Assembly: GCF_000622085.1 (NCBI RefSeq)
Contig: NZ_KK211395.1
Location: 60,506 to 124,505 of the forward strand
From: Butyrivibrio proteoclasticus P6B7
GTDB lineage: Bacteria > Bacillota > Clostridia > Lachnospirales > Lachnospiraceae
Length of the DNA: 64,000 nucleotides
Reading direction: 5' to 3'
Shown here: positions 49,903 through 59,977 of the stretch, piece after piece
Position numbering within the stretch: position 1 is the stretch's first letter
Layout of the letters: each line of letters starts with the position of its first letter
Notes under the pieces: generated by a model
Databases searched by the model: none
What the model was told of the DNA's origin: nothing
Seen by the model: only the letters and a program-made list of their open reading frames with translations
Made by a program: the position numbers and the translations under genes

Positions 49903-51018
49903 ATGAAAGTCCTCTTCCTAACCAACATCCCTTCCCCCTACCGCGTAGAATTCTTCAACCTCTTATCACAGAAATGTGACTTAACAGTGGTTTATGAAAG
50001 AAGAAGCGCTTCAGACAGGGAAGATGATTGGTATATAAACACTGAAACTAAATACAAAGTACATTTTCTTAAAGGAATAGACTACTCCAACGATGCATCA
50101 ATAGCACTTGGAGTGGTCCATTTCTTGCATAAAGGGAAATATGATATAATAGTCGTCAGCGGTTATTCTAGTTTTACTCAAATGCTTGCAATATTGACTT
50201 TAAAATTTCGTCATATTCCGTACATACTAAACGTTGATGGTGGAATGATTAAAACAGAGTCTGGATTTAAGCAATGGTACAAGAAAAAGCTGATTTCTGG
50301 AGCAACAGCATATCTATCTACAGGAAAGGCCTGTGATGAATTCTTAATGCACTATTGTGCAGAGAAGGATAGGCTCAGAAGATATCCGTTTACAAGCATT
50401 AGAGAAAAGGATATCCTACCAAGACCACTAACAACAGAAGAAAAGCAGGAATACAAAGAGAAGATTGGTTGTAACTATTCCAAAATAATCTTATCAGTTG
50501 GTCAGCCAATTCATAGAAAAGGTTTTGATGTGTTGATAAGAGCAGCTGCTGGATTAGATATCCCGGATTTAGGAGTATATATTGTTGGCGGTGAGCCAAA
50601 TGAAGAATGTGCCAACTTGGTAAAAGAGCTTAAAGCTTCCAATGTTCATTTTGTTCCTTTTATGAAAAAGGAACAACTTGCAGATTATTATAAGGCAGCA
50701 GACTTATTTGTATTTCCGACTAGGGAAGACATATGGGGACTTGTAATTAACGAGGCTATGTCTTACGGGCTCCCAATAGTAACTACTGATAAGTGTAATG
50801 CTGGTCTGGAACTGGTGGAGAATGGTAATAATGGATATATCATTCAGCCAGAAAATATAGGTGAACTGTCTGAAGCTATTATCAATACATTAACTATAGA
50901 CGGCATAGAAATGCTAGAACAGAATAGCTTGAATAGAATTAAATCATATACTTTCGAGAATATGGTTGATGAGCACATAGGAATATTTAAAGAAGTGATT
51001 CATTCACAGGAAAGATAA
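49903..51018 (+). CDS. Glycosyltransferase family 4
   Basis: 371-residue GT-B enzyme. The acceptor half opens KVLFLTNIPSPYRVEFFNLL; the donor half has ILSVGQPIHRKGFDVLIRAA and YYKAADLFVFPTREDIWGLV with the E-x7-E nucleotide-sugar site. It is one of the surface-glycan transferases. The first codons (CTCTTCCTAACC) are C-rich like the hairpin-promoter genes, then the codon use turns AT-rich. The next gene follows after 2 bp. Confidence 0.92.
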   Translation: MKVLFLTNIPSPYRVEFFNLLSQKCDLTVVYERRSASDREDDWYINTETKYKVHFLKGIDYSNDASIALGVVHFLHKGKYDIIVVSGYSSFTQMLAILTLKFRHIPYILNVDGGMIKTESGFKQWYKKKLISGATAYLSTGKACDEFLMHYCAEKDRLRRYPFTSIREKDILPRPLTTEEKQEYKEKIGCNYSKIILSVGQPIHRKGFDVLIRAAAGLDIPDLGVYIVGGEPNEECANLVKELKASNVHFVPFMKKEQLADYYKAADLFVFPTREDIWGLVINEAMSYGLPIVTTDKCNAGLELVENGNNGYIIQPENIGELSEAIINTLTIDGIEMLEQNSLNRIKSYTFENMVDEHIGIFKEVIHSQER

Positions 51019-51020
51019 AA

Positions 51021-52133
51021 ATGCGTTTTATTATTTGTGGTACGATGCTTCATCCCAAGGTTGAAGAAAAGCTTCCGGGAGCATCACCTGCTGCAGGGAA
51101 ATATTTAAGAAACTTAAAAAAGACATTAGAGGCACAAGGAAATGAAGTTATCTTTTGCTCATATGTGGCAATTCCAGGTGCTAAGCAGATGTATGAGCAA
51201 TTAGGTCTAGACGACAATGATCTAGTATATAAGGATAAGACAATAGTTAAATCTATCCATATATTTCAGAATAAGCTTCTTGACTTGCTCCATGAAGATG
51301 ATGTGGTCATTTTATACAATGTCCCTTATTTTGAGCTTGGGTTGATTAGTAAGATTAAAAAGAGAGGCAATAGGGCAGTACTTATACTAGCTGATCATAC
51401 AGACTCATTTAAAGAAAATGGTGGAGTGGTTCGTGGCATTATTGCTAAGCTAATATCTAGGGATTATAGAAAATTTGATTATGGAATAGCCTTGTCCGAG
51501 TATGCTAAGAGATTCTTCAGCAGTAGCGCAAAACTGATTGTTATGGAAGGCGGAGTTGATCTTGAACGTTATAAAGATTTCGAACCACCAGTCAAATCTG
51601 GTGTGACTAAGTTTATGTATGCGGGCACTCTTTCTGATGTAACAGGCGTTGACATCCTTCTTGATGCAATTGAAAAGTGGCATGAAGATGATGTTGAATT
51701 TTACATTTCTGGGAAGGGCTATTTAGAAGAGAGAGTAAGGAAAACTGCTGAGAAAGATAACCGTATTAAGTATCTAGGCTTTGTACCAGATGATGAATAC
51801 TATAGTCTCATGAAAGAGATAGATGTGTTCTTGAATCCAAGAAATATGGATATGGAGCAGAATCAGAACAATTTTCCATCAAAGGTTTTAGAGTATTTGG
51901 CTACGGGGCGATGCGTTGTCTCGTCTAAATTTCCAGGATGGGAGAAATTTAGAGATCTTTTCATTTTTTATGATAGAGGTGATAGAGATTTATTGGATAA
52001 ATTGTTGAAAGCTAAAAATCTTAATAATACTGAACTTTGTAGGATTTATTGTACCAACAGAAAAAGGGCAGAAGAGTATGATTGGAATAAGCAGGTTGTA
52101 AACATCATGAAAGAACTAACTAATTCAAAATAA
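51021..52133 (+). CDS. Glycosyltransferase family 4
   Basis: 370-residue GT-B enzyme. The donor half carries MYAGTLSDVTGVDILLDAI and VPDDEYYSLMKEIDVFLNPRNM, then NNFPSKVLEYLATGRCVVSS, the usual arrangement of the E-x7-E site. The acceptor half ends near residue 185 (IVMEGGVDLERY). It is coupled to the preceding gene with a 2-bp gap and CAGGAAAGATAAAA as ribosome binding site. Confidence 0.9.
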   Translation: MRFIICGTMLHPKVEEKLPGASPAAGKYLRNLKKTLEAQGNEVIFCSYVAIPGAKQMYEQLGLDDNDLVYKDKTIVKSIHIFQNKLLDLLHEDDVVILYNVPYFELGLISKIKKRGNRAVLILADHTDSFKENGGVVRGIIAKLISRDYRKFDYGIALSEYAKRFFSSSAKLIVMEGGVDLERYKDFEPPVKSGVTKFMYAGTLSDVTGVDILLDAIEKWHEDDVEFYISGKGYLEERVRKTAEKDNRIKYLGFVPDDEYYSLMKEIDVFLNPRNMDMEQNQNNFPSKVLEYLATGRCVVSSKFPGWEKFRDLFIFYDRGDRDLLDKLLKAKNLNNTELCRIYCTNRKRAEEYDWNKQVVNIMKELTNSK

Positions 52134-52265
52134 TAAGATTATTTGTAGCATATTTACAGGTAATAATTGCATGCACTTCCTGATATTATATATATCATTT
52201 CTATTTTAGTATGGAGTGTTGAAACAAAGCTATTTTAGCTATGCGTACTGATTAGGTGGATTGAA

Positions 52266-53009
52266 TTGAAAATAAAAGATAACAAATTAGTTATAGTGAT
52301 ACCAATGTATAAGTCAATACTATCTTCTAATGATATGCTATCGCTTAGAAGCATAGATAAAAACAAGGGGGATTGTGATGTTATAATTGTTGCACCTGAA
52401 GGGCTTAGCGTTGAAAGTGTGCCGTTTGAGAAGTATTGCTATGAATACTATGATAAATCATTTTTTAGAAGCGCAGATACATATAGTAAATTGTTGATGG
52501 ACAAATCCTTTTATGAGCGTTTTTCAAAATATAGCCATATTCTTATAATTCAATTAGATGCACTACTATTGAAGAAGATTGATTCAAATTTTGATCACTA
52601 TCTGAAATACGATTATATTGGAGCTCCGTGGGAGACGCCTGTATGTGGATATTGTTGCTTTTTTAAAGGGATGAGTAAAATAAAAAAAGCATTAAAACCA
52701 AAAGAATTATGTGTTGGGAATGGTGGTTTTTCGTTAAGAAATATATCTGCATGCTTAGCTTTATTAGAAGATCACAAATATGCTAGAAAAATATGGAATA
52801 CTGGCGAAGATGTGTTTTTTTCATATTATGGAGCTCTTGAAGAATACTTTTTGATTCCAAACAAAGAGATTGCTTCCTCATTTGCAGTTGAAAACCAAAT
52901 AGAGGTTCATATTGATAGTGGTGATATTCCGTATGGCATACATGCATTTGAAAAGAATGCTAGAGAAACCATAGAAGAACTTATAACAATATCGCTAATG
53001 TCAAATTGA
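52266..53009 (+). CDS. DUF5672 family protein (glycosyltransferase-like)
   Basis: 247 residues. YIGAPWETPVCG (about 119-130) and CVGNGGFSLRNISACL (about 151-166) are the DUF5672 signature, a GT-A-like domain frequent in surface polysaccharide clusters. HILIIQLDALLL supplies an acidic pair in place of DxD. The start is a TTG at 52266 after AGGTGGATTGAA; no ATG lies upstream in frame. The role is probably sugar transfer. Confidence 0.82.
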   Translation: MKIKDNKLVIVIPMYKSILSSNDMLSLRSIDKNKGDCDVIIVAPEGLSVESVPFEKYCYEYYDKSFFRSADTYSKLLMDKSFYERFSKYSHILIIQLDALLLKKIDSNFDHYLKYDYIGAPWETPVCGYCCFFKGMSKIKKALKPKELCVGNGGFSLRNISACLALLEDHKYARKIWNTGEDVFFSYYGALEEYFLIPNKEIASSFAVENQIEVHIDSGDIPYGIHAFEKNARETIEELITISLMSN

Positions 53010-53118
53010 ATTTACAGAGAAATAGAGAGATTTTTATAAAAGTGTATAAGAGTGCCGGGTGGCTACATAAATTTGTAGAATATGTTTAGTGTTTTGGGAT
53101 GTACTTGGTATATGGAGA

Positions 53119-54081
53119 ATGTTCGAATTGGAAAAATGGTCGGAAAGTAATATTGAAGTATATGCACCTATAATTCTTTTTGTATACAATAGGCTTGATA
53201 AAACAAAAAAAGTAATAGAAGCATTAAAAAGGAATCCAGAATCAGAAAACTCAGAGTTAATTGTTTTTTCAGATTTTCCAAAAAAAATGGAAGACTATGA
53301 TTCTGTTGAAAAAGTAAGGGAATATATTCACAAAATAACGGGATTCAAGGCGATAGAGATAATTGAGCGTGATGAAAATTATGGCTTGGCTCGAAGTATT
53401 ATTGAAGGTGTGACTTATGTTTTGAGTAGATATAAACGAGCCATCATTCTTGAAGATGATATTATTCCAAGTGTAGTTTTTTTGGATTATATGAATAAAG
53501 CATTGACAAAGTATCGTAATAATAAGGATGTAATGGAAATATCCAGTTACATTGAACCCATTTTTTCTGAAGATTTACCACAATGCATGTTTGTTAAAAA
53601 CTCCTATTGTTGGGGGTGGGCTACTTGGGAAGATAGATGGAAATATTTTGACAAGAGTCCTTTAAAGGCTTGGAAGAATATGACTTTGTGGGATAGATAT
53701 AGATTTGATGTCGAAGGGGCTAATGGAAAATCATGGCAATTATATGATAATGTTGTGGGTACGCTGGATACATGGGCTGTATATTGGGATTATTCAATAT
53801 ATAAAAACAATGGTTATGTTCTAGTTCCAAGCAAGTCTTTAGTAGAGAATGCTGGGCTTGATGGAAGTGGTGAACATCAAGCTGATAATAGAATTAGTGG
53901 AAATGATTTGATGAATCAAAAGATTACAGAATTTCCAGATGTTGTTAGCGAGAATAGAGTATTACGAAAACGCATTCATGACTGGCACAAACAAAATAGT
54001 GTAGATATTTATAGACGTATTTACCATTTTTGTATAAGACTAGTAATTGGAATTAGAAATATTAGAAAACTTGTTATGTGA
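53119..54081 (+). CDS. Glycosyltransferase (GT-A, GNT1-like)
   Basis: 320 residues. APIILFVYNRLDKTKKVIEAL is the typical opening of GT-A enzymes of this group, and RAIILEDDIIPS gives the metal-binding EDD. CWGWATWEDRWKYFD (about 168-182) is characteristic of the fucosyl/hemolysin-type subgroup in capsule clusters. The start is uncertain: ATG at 53119 has GGAGA too close, and a GTG at 53089 has no site. It is probably co-transcribed with neighbours. Confidence 0.85.
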   Translation: MFELEKWSESNIEVYAPIILFVYNRLDKTKKVIEALKRNPESENSELIVFSDFPKKMEDYDSVEKVREYIHKITGFKAIEIIERDENYGLARSIIEGVTYVLSRYKRAIILEDDIIPSVVFLDYMNKALTKYRNNKDVMEISSYIEPIFSEDLPQCMFVKNSYCWGWATWEDRWKYFDKSPLKAWKNMTLWDRYRFDVEGANGKSWQLYDNVVGTLDTWAVYWDYSIYKNNGYVLVPSKSLVENAGLDGSGEHQADNRISGNDLMNQKITEFPDVVSENRVLRKRIHDWHKQNSVDIYRRIYHFCIRLVIGIRNIRKLVM

Positions 54082-54172
54082 ATTTGCAACGCGGTCAATC
54101 ATGTGGACATATTCTATGAATGCTACAATTTCGAGAAATTGAAATCTGATGAAACAAAAGAGGATATTTTTG

Positions 54173-55270
54173 ATGCTTATAGTACATATAGTTACTAATG
54201 ACAAATTCACCCATGGGTATATTGATTATTTAAAACATAGTTTTTCCAGCTATGAGCAGTATTTTTTGGTATCTGCATGGAGCTGTTCTAATGATGTATC
54301 TCTTTGGAATAGAGAGAATTTTGATTTTGAAAATGTTATTAAATATGACAGACTATGGGATTTATTATTTGATAAAAAAATAAGAAGACTATTATCGGAA
54401 GCAAACAAAATAATAGTATCCGGTATATTTGGAATAGAGAAAGTATATTTTTACTTTCCTAGAGCTATTTTTGAAAAAACATACTGGCAATTCTGGGGAG
54501 GCGATTTGCGAAAATATAATTTTTTACAGAGTAATGGTCTCTCTGAATCAATCATGAGACATAAGTTTATCTCATGTTTGAGAAAAATTAGATGCTGTGT
54601 TTTTTTATCAAAAACTGAATATTCTTCTTTTTACAAAATGTATGGTATAGAAAAAAGATGGATTGTTGCAGGAGTTCCACATGGTCAAAACGAGGAATGG
54701 GATGATTATTCGGTATTTAATGATGATGGATATATTGCTGGACAGCGTCCTGTGAGAGTTTTGGTGGGGAATAGTGCTACGAAAGATAACGACCATATTA
54801 GCGTTTTTAATGAGTTATCAAAATATAAGGATGAGAACATTGAAATATATTGTCCAATAGTGTATGGCGATGAGAATTACAAGTCACGAATAAAGGAAGT
54901 AGGTCAAACAATTTTTGGCGCTAGATTTATTCCAGTTACTGACTGGATGAATTTGTATGACTATTATTGCTTTCTTGGGAAGTGTGATATTGGGATTTTT
55001 GCGATGGAGCGTCAGCAAGCATTAGGAAACATAACCCCTATGTTTAAAATGGGAAAGAAAGTATATCTAAAAAAGAAGGGACAGAATTTTAAACACTTTA
55101 GTGATATGTTTGGTTTTTCTATTCATTGTTTTGAAGATATTAAGGGCGAATCCTTTTTGACATTTTCTACGCAATCATTAGACGAAAAAATGACAAATAT
55201 AGAAATTGGAAAAAAATTCAATGTTATGGAAAACTATAAACAAGAGTGGGGAATCTTGCTTAGCGACTAA
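54173..55270 (+). CDS. WecF-like 4-acetamido-4,6-dideoxygalactosyltransferase (GT56)
   Basis: 365 residues. FWGGDLRKYN and the donor-site VLVGNSATKDNDHISVFNEL (about 198-217) match the TDP-Fuc4NAc transferase family; later DIGIFAMERQQALGNI continues the pattern. In enterobacterial common antigen WecF adds Fuc4NAc to lipid III; here an analogous step in the surface glycan is likely. ATG at 54173 follows AAAGAGGAT and matches the family N-terminus (MLIVHIVTNDKFTHGY), preferred over ATG at 54149. A bidirectional terminator follows. Confidence 0.88.
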   Translation: MLIVHIVTNDKFTHGYIDYLKHSFSSYEQYFLVSAWSCSNDVSLWNRENFDFENVIKYDRLWDLLFDKKIRRLLSEANKIIVSGIFGIEKVYFYFPRAIFEKTYWQFWGGDLRKYNFLQSNGLSESIMRHKFISCLRKIRCCVFLSKTEYSSFYKMYGIEKRWIVAGVPHGQNEEWDDYSVFNDDGYIAGQRPVRVLVGNSATKDNDHISVFNELSKYKDENIEIYCPIVYGDENYKSRIKEVGQTIFGARFIPVTDWMNLYDYYCFLGKCDIGIFAMERQQALGNITPMFKMGKKVYLKKKGQNFKHFSDMFGFSIHCFEDIKGESFLTFSTQSLDEKMTNIEIGKKFNVMENYKQEWGILLSD

Positions 55271-55273
55271 TAT

Positions 55274-55308
55274 ATTTCAATTAGTAAGTTTTATTACTAA
55301 TTGAAATA
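55274..55308. terminator. Bidirectional terminator between convergent genes
   Basis: ATTTCAATTAGTAA pairs with TTACTAATTGAAAT around a GTTTTA loop. It lies over the last codons of the minus-strand acetyltransferase gene. Confidence 0.75.
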
Positions 55309-55862
55309 CTAGTTTGCTCTTTTTCAAGGTCAAGGAGTTTCTTTGTTCTTTCTTTTATATACTTGCATGGAATACCGGCATAGATCCCCCACGCAGTAAG
55401 CGTATTTTTGACAAGAGACATGGATCCAACTGCTACACCTTCTTCTATAGTAACGCCCGGTAATACAGTACTACCACTACCAATTATTGCATGCCTCTGG
55501 ATATGAACAGTTCGTTCGTCTTGATTAGTTAAAGAGGCATCAACCATTGGACCAGTAAGAGATTGACCGGAATAATCATCACTCTTTGAATAAATAGTGC
55601 ATCTAGAAGAAATGTTAACAAAATCATCTATAATAATATCTTTTGATCCAGAAAACAATGAACTATATGCAGCTATATGAATATAGTTGCCGATTTGTAT
55701 TCTCCCTGATAATAGACAAAAATCATCAATCCTTACATTATTACCTATTGATATTTGTGACGCGTCATAGAATGATGCTAATCTGCTGATAAGGACGTTC
55801 TTTCCATACTGTTTAAAACCAATATTCTTTAATTCTTCTTCACTATAAAAACTTCTATACAT
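55281..55862 (-). CDS. Hexapeptide-repeat O-acetyltransferase
   Basis: 193 residues of left-handed beta-helix (LbH) type. Hexapeptide-like turns run from ISIGNNVRIDDFCLLSGRIQIG to HAIIGSGSTVLPGVTIEEGVAVG, ending in the GIPCKYIKER tail of the CatB/LacA/colanic-acid acetyltransferase group. It should acetylate a sugar of the surface glycan. ATG at 55862 follows GGAAAGAAATGAT; ATG at 55877 and an upstream in-frame start at 55919 are less supported. It is transcribed towards the glycosyltransferases. Confidence 0.88.
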   Translation of the reverse strand: MYRSFYSEEELKNIGFKQYGKNVLISRLASFYDASQISIGNNVRIDDFCLLSGRIQIGNYIHIAAYSSLFSGSKDIIIDDFVNISSRCTIYSKSDDYSGQSLTGPMVDASLTNQDERTVHIQRHAIIGSGSTVLPGVTIEEGVAVGSMSLVKNTLTAWGIYAGIPCKYIKERTKKLLDLEKEQTSISISNKTY

Positions 55863-56076
55863 ATCATTTCTTTCCATTTTTATTGAATCTCTCATATATA
55901 ACAGGGACAATGTGTCCACTACTATATCACTTATTTATGTGTCTTACAAATGTTTTTTCATTGTCAAGATTATTTATTAGTCTTACGAATATGGCATTTT
56001 TGTTTTGAATATATAATCCAAGCATTTTTTGAAATCAACTTATTTTTTTTATTTCACAATCCCAGCATCGTTCGAA

Positions 56077-56105
56077 TTGATATTTCACGTTAATTGATTT
56101 ATACT
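56077..56105 (+). promoter_or_regulatory. Promoter of the acyl operon
   Basis: TTGATA (56077-56082) and TATACT (56100-56105) are exactly 17 bp apart, about 100 bp before the first gene. No hairpin leader is present, in contrast to the other promoter family in this window. Confidence 0.65.
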
Positions 56106-56208
56106 TAAAAAAGTTTATGTCAGCGGGGAAACGCATAGTATTTTTGTCTATTTGAAGAACGACATGTTTTGAGAAAAATGATAATAAAAAAAAGGGAAAG
56201 AGCAAATC

Positions 56209-57762
56209 ATGTGGGATTCAAAGTATACCAAGGAGTTACAACAAAATAGAGAAAAAGCTCTGCTTGGTGGTGGAATAGAAAAGCAAAATCGCCAACATGA
56301 AAAGGGCAAAATGACAGCCAGAGAGCGTATAGCTTATCTTTTTGATGAGGGCACCTTCCAAGAAATTGGATCACAGATTGAATCTAGATTTACAGAATTT
56401 GGAATGTCAGAAAAGAAACTTCCTGGTGATGGCGTCATTATTGGCTTTGGTGAAATAGAAGGCAGGCAGACTTTTGTGGCGGCTGAAGATTTCACGGTAA
56501 TGGGTGGTACTCTAGGAGAGCAGCATAGTAAAAAGATAACCAGAGTCCTAAAAATGGCTTTGGAAAGTAAGGCACCGTTCATCACTATCAATGATAGTGG
56601 TGGAGCCAGAATAGAAGAAGGCATTGCAGGACTTGACGGGTATGGCGAAATGTTCAGGTGCCATACTGAAGCGTCTGGCAAGATTCCTCAGATAGCTGTG
56701 ATCATGGGGCCATGTGCTGGAGGAGCATGCTATGGGCCTGCGTTATGTGATTTTACATTCATGGTAGAAAAGACAAGTCAGATGTTCCTTACGGGACCGG
56801 GTGTAGTAAAAGCTTTTCTTGGTGAGGAAGCTACGATAGATGAACTAGGTGGAGCTGCTATGCATGGAAGTTCTAGTGGCGTTTCACATTTTGTTTATTC
56901 GGAAGAAAAAGAGTGTCTTGATGGAGTGAAGAGACTTCTAAGTTATCTTCCCAAAAACTATAGATCATTACCACCAAAGAAAACCGGTAAAGCTAGAGAT
57001 TGTTCAGGTAAACTTCAAGACATAGTACCTGACAATCAGAGATTGCCTTATGACATAAGGCATGTTATTGACTGTTTCGTAGATGAAGGCAGTTTCTTTG
57101 AATCTCAGATAAATTTTGGTAAAGCAATGGTTGTTGGCTTTGCAAGAATGGATACTGAAGTCATTGGTATCGTAGCAAGTCAGCCTGAGTATTGTGGCGG
57201 TGCTATTGATATAGATGCAGTTGAAAAGGCTGCGAGATTTGTGCGTTTCTGCGACTGCTTTGGGATTTCACTTCTGACGCTTATTGATGTTCCAGGATTT
57301 ATGCCGGGGAAGCGTATGGAACAGGGAGGAATAATTAGGCGCGGAGCAAAACTTCTTTATGCATATTGCGAAGCATCGGTTCCAAAAGTTAGTCTTATCC
57401 TCAGAAAGGCTTATGGCGGATCTTACATCGCAATGAACAGTAAAGGAATGGGGGCAGACATTGTTTACGCTTGGCCAATTGCGCAGATAGCTGTAATGGG
57501 TGCAGAGGGCGCTGTTGATATAGTGTATAAACATGAACTCCAAGCTGTAAGTAATGAAAGAGACAAGAAAGAACTCCGAGATAAGAAAATTGATGAGTAT
57601 AACAAGAGGTTTATGTCTCCGTACATTGCAGCAAAGCTTGGAATAATCGATGAGGTCATAGCTCCAGAAGAGACTAGAAGAAAAATCCGGTTTGCTTTTG
57701 AAAGCTTGAGTAGTAAAGAACGTAAACCATTATCATATATGCACGGCAATATTCCGTTATAA
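56209..57762 (+). CDS. Acyl-CoA carboxylase carboxyltransferase subunit (PccB-like)
   Basis: 517-residue fused carboxyltransferase with two crotonase-like halves. Motifs are INDSGGARIEEGIAGL, IMGPCAGGACYGPALCDF, the C-terminal VASQPEYCGGAIDIDAVEKAARFVRFCD, and VDVPGF-type LIDVPGFMPG. Family members transfer CO2 from carboxybiotin to acetyl- or propionyl-CoA. No biotin carboxylase or BCCP gene is in the visible operon, so these must come from elsewhere. As first gene of an ACP/KASIII operon it likely supplies malonyl or methylmalonyl units. AAAGGGAAAGAGC is the ribosome binding site. Confidence 0.92.
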   Translation: MWDSKYTKELQQNREKALLGGGIEKQNRQHEKGKMTARERIAYLFDEGTFQEIGSQIESRFTEFGMSEKKLPGDGVIIGFGEIEGRQTFVAAEDFTVMGGTLGEQHSKKITRVLKMALESKAPFITINDSGGARIEEGIAGLDGYGEMFRCHTEASGKIPQIAVIMGPCAGGACYGPALCDFTFMVEKTSQMFLTGPGVVKAFLGEEATIDELGGAAMHGSSSGVSHFVYSEEKECLDGVKRLLSYLPKNYRSLPPKKTGKARDCSGKLQDIVPDNQRLPYDIRHVIDCFVDEGSFFESQINFGKAMVVGFARMDTEVIGIVASQPEYCGGAIDIDAVEKAARFVRFCDCFGISLLTLIDVPGFMPGKRMEQGGIIRRGAKLLYAYCEASVPKVSLILRKAYGGSYIAMNSKGMGADIVYAWPIAQIAVMGAEGAVDIVYKHELQAVSNERDKKELRDKKIDEYNKRFMSPYIAAKLGIIDEVIAPEETRRKIRFAFESLSSKERKPLSYMHGNIPL

Positions 57763-57770
57763 GGGGTGAA

Positions 57771-58409
57771 ATGAAGAGTATTGTAATAATGGGGGCTGGA
57801 GAGCTAGGAAAAGAAGTACTTTGGCTCATAGAGGATATTAATAAAATAGAGCCTACATGGCTTGTGTTGGGATTGTTGGATGATACTAAAAAAGTAGGCG
57901 AAATAGTAGGTGGCTATCCAGTATTAGGTGGAATGGATCATCTGGAGGATTTATATAAGACAAATGATTGTTATGCCGTAATAGCATTGCAGAATGGAGC
58001 TGATAAAGCAGCTATAGCTGATAAGCATAAGGATTTCAATAGGTGGGCTTCTATAGTTCATCCTACTGCGGTTATTGCGCCTCAATCCACACTAGGAGCT
58101 GGGAGCATAGTTTTTCCTCAAGTTACTGTATCCGTTGATAGCATGATTGGAAAACACAGCCTTCTATACATCCATGCAATTATATGTAATGACTGTAAGC
58201 TGGGTGAATTTACGTCAATTATGAGTGGAGTCAGTCTTGCAGAGCATGTAACAGTAGGAACCAAAAGCTATCTATCAGCAGGATGTGATGTTTATCCACA
58301 TGTGACAATCGGGCAAAACTGTAAAGTGGCAGTAGGAGTAACTGTAAACGAGGATATGTCTGATGGCTCTGAGAAAAAGCAAAAGAATGGATTTTTCAAT
58401 AAATACTGA
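57771..58409 (+). CDS. NeuD/PglD-family sugar O-acyltransferase (1)
   Basis: 212 residues: an N-terminal Rossmann-like domain (KSIVIMGAGELGKEVLWLIEDIN) and a C-terminal left-handed beta-helix with hexapeptide repeats (VIAPQSTLGAGSIVFPQVTV onwards). NeuD/PglD enzymes acylate amino sugars from acetyl-CoA; other acyl groups are possible. It starts 8 bp after the carboxyltransferase gene (AAGGGGTGAA). A second homologue follows directly. Confidence 0.88.
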   Translation: MKSIVIMGAGELGKEVLWLIEDINKIEPTWLVLGLLDDTKKVGEIVGGYPVLGGMDHLEDLYKTNDCYAVIALQNGADKAAIADKHKDFNRWASIVHPTAVIAPQSTLGAGSIVFPQVTVSVDSMIGKHSLLYIHAIICNDCKLGEFTSIMSGVSLAEHVTVGTKSYLSAGCDVYPHVTIGQNCKVAVGVTVNEDMSDGSEKKQKNGFFNKY

Positions 58410-58433
58410 TACTTAATAATCTATGGGGGAGAA

Positions 58434-59075
58434 ATGCAGGATATTATTATTTATGGAATAGGCGGCATGGCTAAGGAAACTGTCTATTTGATAGAGAAGA
58501 TTAATAGTGTAAAAGAAAATTTCAAATTTGTGGGATTTTCTGTGGATGATACCTATTTCAGCGACAATATGCAAGTTTTAGGATATCCTGTATTTAAAAG
58601 AGAATGGTTAATAGACCATAAAAATGATGTTGTATGTGCGTGTGGCATAGGGTACCCAAAAGATAGAAGAGCGGTTATGAACAGCTTGGAAAAAGATGGC
58701 GTAAGATTTACAACGCTTATTCATCCTACTGCGTCAATTATAGATAAGAGCTTGGTTGGTAATGGAAGTATAATTGGAGCCTATTGTTCAGCATCAGTGG
58801 ATGTTAAGATTGGAAAAGGTGTGTTTTTAAATGGAGATCTGGTAGCTATAGGTCATGATGCAGTGTTAGAAGATTACGTGACATGTTTTCCAAAAGCTCA
58901 GATATCAGGCGGATGCGTAATAGGAGAAGCAGCATTGATTGGCTCATTGTCATACATTCATGAAAAAAAGAAAGTGGGAAGAGAAGCTGTAGTGGCACCT
59001 GGAAGTATTGTGATGCGAAATGTGAAAGATGGCGTTCATGTTTTTGGAAATCCAGCTAAAGTTGTGAATATATAG
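58434..59075 (+). CDS. NeuD/PglD-family sugar O-acyltransferase (2)
   Basis: 213 residues with the same two-domain build (IIIYGIGGMAKETVYLIEKIN; IHPTASIIDKSLVGNGSIIG and following hexapeptide turns, including GHDAVLEDYVTC with the usual active-site His) and a typical VFGNPAKVV end. It is clearly divergent from its neighbour (about a third identical by eye), so this is not a recent duplication. GGGGGAGAA precedes the start. Two such enzymes in an ACP-containing operon suggest transfer of the operon's own acyl product to a sugar. Confidence 0.88.
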   Translation: MQDIIIYGIGGMAKETVYLIEKINSVKENFKFVGFSVDDTYFSDNMQVLGYPVFKREWLIDHKNDVVCACGIGYPKDRRAVMNSLEKDGVRFTTLIHPTASIIDKSLVGNGSIIGAYCSASVDVKIGKGVFLNGDLVAIGHDAVLEDYVTCFPKAQISGGCVIGEAALIGSLSYIHEKKKVGREAVVAPGSIVMRNVKDGVHVFGNPAKVVNI

Positions 59076-59084
59076 GGGGAGAGT

Positions 59085-59960
59085 ATGATAAATGCTTTTT
59101 TGTTCCCAGGTCAGGGATCACAAGAAATTGGAATGGGTAAAGAACTATATGAGACTCTTCCGAAAGCAAAAGAGATACTAGATGAGGCATGTGATGTGCT
59201 TGGTTATGATTTAAAGCAACTCATGTTCGAAGGATCTATAGAAAAACTGACTGATACGCAATATGCTCAACCGGCTATTTTTACTTGCTCCGCAATGTAT
59301 CTTGAGAAGGCAAAAGAGCTAGGTATAAATTATGATTATGTTGCAGGGCATAGTCTTGGTGAGTACAGTGCAGTGTATGCTGCAGGAGTATTTAGTTTTG
59401 GAGATTGCTTAAAACTAGTTGACAAGCGTGGGAAAGCCATGTCTAAGCAGAATGGAAAAGGCACTATGGCTGCAGTATTGGGTCTGACAGAAGATCAGCT
59501 AGAGAAGTATTTGATCGGAAATGCTGTTATGGCAAATCTGAATACAAAGACTCAGATAGTTATATCTGGAACAAATGAAGATATCGACAGAGTTGAAGAT
59601 AATCTGCAATCTATGATAGATGCAGAGGAGATAAAGCTAAGGCGTCTATCAGTTTCTTCGGCGTTTCATAGCCCGCTTATGGTTGAAGCGGCGGAAATGA
59701 TGCAGAGTGAACTTGAGAATGCAGTATTCAATGTGCCAAAGTGTTGGATAGTACAAAATGTAACAGGAAAACCAACAAAGGACATAGAGGAAATAAGATC
59801 AAATCTTATTAAACAGATTACCGGACAAGTAAGATGGTATGATAGTATTTTAGGGCTTAAAGATGTCGGGGTTGAGCAATTCTATGAAGTTGGTAATGGC
59901 GAGATCTTGAGAAAGATGAATAAAGCTATTACTATCAGACCTAAATGTTTGTCTATTTGA
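59085..59960 (+). CDS. fabD: Malonyl-CoA:ACP acyltransferase FabD-like
   Basis: 291 residues. [14 protein letters not shown] opens the protein; the nucleophile is S90 in [11 protein letters not shown]; the partner His is in SSAFHSPLM (about residue 200); and [14 protein letters not shown] closes it. It loads malonyl onto ACP. The place after the carboxyltransferase gene is logical: that enzyme makes malonyl-CoA, this one passes it to the operon's ACP. GGGGGAGAGT is the ribosome binding site. Confidence 0.94.
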   Translation: MINAFLFPGQGSQEIGMGKELYETLPKAKEILDEACDVLGYDLKQLMFEGSIEKLTDTQYAQPAIFTCSAMYLEKAKELGINYDYVAGHSLGEYSAVYAAGVFSFGDCLKLVDKRGKAMSKQNGKGTMAAVLGLTEDQLEKYLIGNAVMANLNTKTQIVISGTNEDIDRVEDNLQSMIDAEEIKLRRLSVSSAFHSPLMVEAAEMMQSELENAVFNVPKCWIVQNVTGKPTKDIEEIRSNLIKQITGQVRWYDSILGLKDVGVEQFYEVGNGEILRKMNKAITIRPKCLSI

Positions 59961-59977
59961 GGGGATTATGGGGCTAG

